From NCBI GenBank assembly GCA_024223125.1, contig JAAEOP010000709.1:1-14905 (forward strand): a DNA stretch of 14,905 nt. Reading direction: 5' to 3'. The stretch comes from Chloroflexota bacterium. GTDB taxonomy: Bacteria; Chloroflexota; Anaerolineae; Promineifilales; Promineifilaceae. The notes beneath the pieces were generated by a model. The model saw nothing but the letters and a program-made list of their open reading frames with translations. It made no database searches and was not told the origin of the DNA. The translations under genes and the position numbers were made by a program. This document shows positions 12,886 through 14,905 of the stretch, one piece after another (the stretch's first letter is position 1; every line of letters starts with the position of its first letter).

Positions 12886-14559
12886 ATGTCCAAACAAATA
12901 GCTAAACATCAACAAGATAAACAAAAGCAGCACAAAGGTAGACTGGATGGTGTGACCGAGAAAACTGGGGAACAAGTTCACTTAACTGAACAGATCAGAA
13001 CCCTACTCAGTTCGGCAGATGGTTCAGCTATTCAAGCACAGGCAGCATATCTCAATGATGTGCGCTTTGGGAGTACCCAACGCCAGGAGATGGCAGCCCA
13101 ACTAGGGCGTTTAGGCGGTAATCAATATTTACAAAGAGTTATGGCATTCGTTCAGCAAAAAGATCAGGTTATTCCTGAACAAATAACAGATTGCCCTGCG
13201 AATAGATTGTCTGCAAATACAACAAATGTAAGTGATCAACAGTTAGCCCGTAGACCAGCCTATATAGAAGAACAAACCTCACAACAGTTTGTGCAGAGAA
13301 AATGGCGGTATAGCACAATGCCCCCGAATTGTCCGGCATTAGAGAAGGCGGATGAGGTAGTTAAGGGAAAACTGAAGGAGGATGGAGATGCAAATCCAGA
13401 CCGGAAACTTACGATGGGATCAAAAGATGCCAAATACAGGGTTTTGTGGATGGGTACATATATTAAGCATGGGGGCAAGGTTTCTCGAAAAGATCCTCAT
13501 CTTCCTATGGGGGCATTATCTGGATATTGCAAAGAGCAACAAAAAAAGAATATCCCTAAACAGCCATCTGCTACACATGGGTATATTGTAGTTTCTGTTG
13601 TTGAAAAAAGCGGGGGCGCTACAAAGGCTGTCGGGGGGGCCAATGTACACATACTAGATTTGCTTATAAAGCAATCTACAAACCAAGGGGGTAAAACGAG
13701 AATCAAAGTTCCGGCTGGGAAACCTTATATCGTTTCTGCCTGGAAGAAGAACTACACAGAATGGTTTGCAAAATCGCCGACTGTTCCAGTTGGAGGAGAA
13801 ACAACTTGTAAGATTGAATTACACTCACAGAAACCAGGTACGCTACCTGTTCAGGTTATGGATGAAAAAGGTCGGTCAGTGAAAGGTGCAACAGTTTATG
13901 CAGAACCGACTAATAAGAGCCACGGCTCATGGAAAACACTCACAGGAAAAACGGACAACCTGGGGCAATGCTATTTTGAAAATATCCGCTGGAATACTTA
14001 TAAGGTGAGTGCATATAAGGATAAAGCAATAAGTGGAACGAAGCGCGGAAAGGTTAGTCGTTCTGGTATGAATCGATTGGTGAAGTTAAATATCAACTTG
14101 AAGGCCGAGACAATGTCGGTTCGGGTCTCATCGGCCAGATGGTATAAAGCTTCAATACCTGGGAAACTTAAGCAGATTCCTATTCCTGGTCCAGGCATTT
14201 TGGGGTTAGATGTATATTTTGAGATTTGGGATCACGAGAGAAACAAGGTTGCCAAATATTTTGGGGCAATGACGAGATTGGGTATTACATGGGGATCTTG
14301 GTGGTCTTCAGGCAAAACAACAGCGGCTGGCCCATGGACGCATTTCAATGTTCCTAGAACCTACCAATACAATGAGGATAGTTTTAACGGGGCGGCCCAA
14401 GTAACTATTTATACCATAGGAACAAATATGTATTTTGATCTAAGTTTCAAGCGTCTCCTGATCAATCTTAATGCTTACAATATCGCGGTTGGCAAAAATA
14501 CCGATAAAGTACCAGGTTTAGATAGATATTCAGGCAGCTTAACCCTAACAAAACAGTAG
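12886..14559 (+). CDS. Putative eCIS cargo: GN-QR motif N-terminus, two transthyretin-like domains, unknown C-terminus
   Basis: This 557-residue protein begins two bases after the baseplate J stop. Residues 1-40 are basic and hydrophilic. Residues about 50-90 hold FGSTQRQEMAAQLGRLGGNQ and YLQRVM, an N-terminal motif I associate with eCIS-linked proteins and which recurs in the next gene. A FVQRKWRY motif follows at 135-142. Two transthyretin-like beta modules follow, about 232-313 (VSVVEKSGG, GKTRIKVPAGKPYIVSAWKK) and 319-405 (PVQVMDEKGRSVKGATVYAE, LGQCYFENIRWNTYKVSAYK). Residues about 410-557 are a beta-rich part with WGSWWSSGKTTAAGPWTHF that I cannot name, with no catalytic motif visible. 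The gene is AT-richer than its neighbours and has no CGGCCG. I see no signal peptide or membrane segment. It could be a toxin, a binding protein or a surface ornament. Confidence 0.75.
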   Translation: MSKQIAKHQQDKQKQHKGRLDGVTEKTGEQVHLTEQIRTLLSSADGSAIQAQAAYLNDVRFGSTQRQEMAAQLGRLGGNQYLQRVMAFVQQKDQVIPEQITDCPANRLSANTTNVSDQQLARRPAYIEEQTSQQFVQRKWRYSTMPPNCPALEKADEVVKGKLKEDGDANPDRKLTMGSKDAKYRVLWMGTYIKHGGKVSRKDPHLPMGALSGYCKEQQKKNIPKQPSATHGYIVVSVVEKSGGATKAVGGANVHILDLLIKQSTNQGGKTRIKVPAGKPYIVSAWKKNYTEWFAKSPTVPVGGETTCKIELHSQKPGTLPVQVMDEKGRSVKGATVYAEPTNKSHGSWKTLTGKTDNLGQCYFENIRWNTYKVSAYKDKAISGTKRGKVSRSGMNRLVKLNINLKAETMSVRVSSARWYKASIPGKLKQIPIPGPGILGLDVYFEIWDHERNKVAKYFGAMTRLGITWGSWWSSGKTTAAGPWTHFNVPRTYQYNEDSFNGAAQVTIYTIGTNMYFDLSFKRLLINLNAYNIAVGKNTDKVPGLDRYSGSLTLTKQ

Positions 14560-14656
14560 CGATCTGTTCTGTGCTAAATGGAGCAATTGTGTAATCACTA
14601 TTTTTTATGTGGGTACATCAGGAAGAATTGTTAGTTGGCGCAACAAGGGCGTTAAT

Positions 14657-14905
14657 ATGGCAAAACGGAAATACTCTCGGAAGAAAAGAAAAAAGAACAA
14701 ACGACAAGATGAAATGTTGTCTGGCTCGTTACATCTTGAAAGTGATACTGTGCCGGAACAGTTACCGGATCATCATACGTCACGGCCGCTGCGCCAGGCC
14801 CAACTGTTACAAATGCAGCAGCAGCACGGCAACGCCCATGTCCAACGGCTGCTGACCAATGACACGGCCGCGCAAAGGCAAGAAGATGATGCAGCTGCCG
14901 ACACA
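14657..14905 (+). CDS. 5' end of an eCIS-associated protein with the GN-QR motif (partial)
   Basis: The frame from ATG 14657 stays open to the window end, 83 codons. It starts with a very basic stretch, MAKRKYSRKKRKKNKRQDEM, followed by a linker and QLLQMQQQHGNAHVQRLL, then AAQRQEDDAAAD. The HGNAHVQRLL motif matches GGNQYLQRVM of the upstream cargo-like gene, and the QRQEDD linker resembles both the window's first gene and DUF4157-type eCIS proteins. A DUF4157 metalloprotease-like or other cargo domain could follow downstream but is not visible. A weak AAGGGCG precedes the ATG. The 97-base spacer before it (14560-14656) shows no hairpin, terminator or convincing promoter. CGGCCG reappears here, so composition returns to that of the structural genes. 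Confidence 0.75.
   Translation, partial: MAKRKYSRKKRKKNKRQDEMLSGSLHLESDTVPEQLPDHHTSRPLRQAQLLQMQQQHGNAHVQRLLTNDTAAQRQEDDAAADT

Noticed and set aside
14607..14855. An 82-codon + strand frame near the window end
   Set aside because: It overlaps the frame from 14657, which carries the recognisable HGNAHVQRLL motif and stays open to the window end. The 14607 frame shows no family features.

Overview
The window carries most of the structural part of an extracellular contractile injection system (eCIS), the phage-tail-like particles of the Afp/PVC type. All genes recognised are on the + strand and look like one long transcription unit. The organism is a bacterium of moderate GC content. CGGCCG is strongly over-represented (about 40 copies by hand count), and almost every intergenic spacer holds a small imperfect palindrome. 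The gene content and style suggest a filamentous or environmental lineage such as Chloroflexota (Anaerolineae/Caldilineae-like), but that placement is an inference and no taxonomic marker gene is present.

Layout: the tail end of an acidic, Q/R/E-rich protein (1-117); a DUF4255/Pvc16-type tail-terminator protein with a C-terminal transthyretin-like domain (132-986); a 231-bp spacer with a hairpin, a possible 32-codon ORF and a terminator-like stem (987-1217); the contractile sheath (1218-2525); the main inner tube (2600-3043); a tail-assembly-chaperone-like protein (3134-3490); a 51-residue DUF6760-like protein (3504-3659); a second tube-like protein, probably the tube initiator (3660-4154); a 1054-residue, mostly disordered Pro/Ala/Gln-rich repeat protein (4277-7441); a LysM hub protein (7453-8133); a VgrG-like spike (8140-9855); a PAAR-like DUF4280 tip (9916-10305); a gp25-like wedge protein (10377-10772); a baseplate J-like wedge protein (10874-12883); a cargo-like protein with an eCIS-type N-terminal motif and unknown C-terminus (12886-14559); and the start of another protein with the same N-terminal motif (14657 to the window end).

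How the genes fit together: the tube stacks inside the sheath and is capped by the DUF4255 protein. The hub, spike and tip close the other end, and gp25 and J connect hub to sheath. The second baseplate wedge protein (Pvc12-type), tape measure, tail fibre and AAA+ ATPase usual for this family are not in the window and may lie outside it.

The less understood layer is the set of non-structural proteins (window start, 4277-7441, 12886-14559, window end). They share a short hydrophobic-Q-R-Q type motif, and the last two share a GNxx[VL]QR[LV] motif. Together with the disordered repeat protein, these are the best candidates for an undescribed cargo-recognition scheme. The cargo-like gene is also compositionally foreign: it has no CGGCCG copy, whereas its neighbours average about three per kb.
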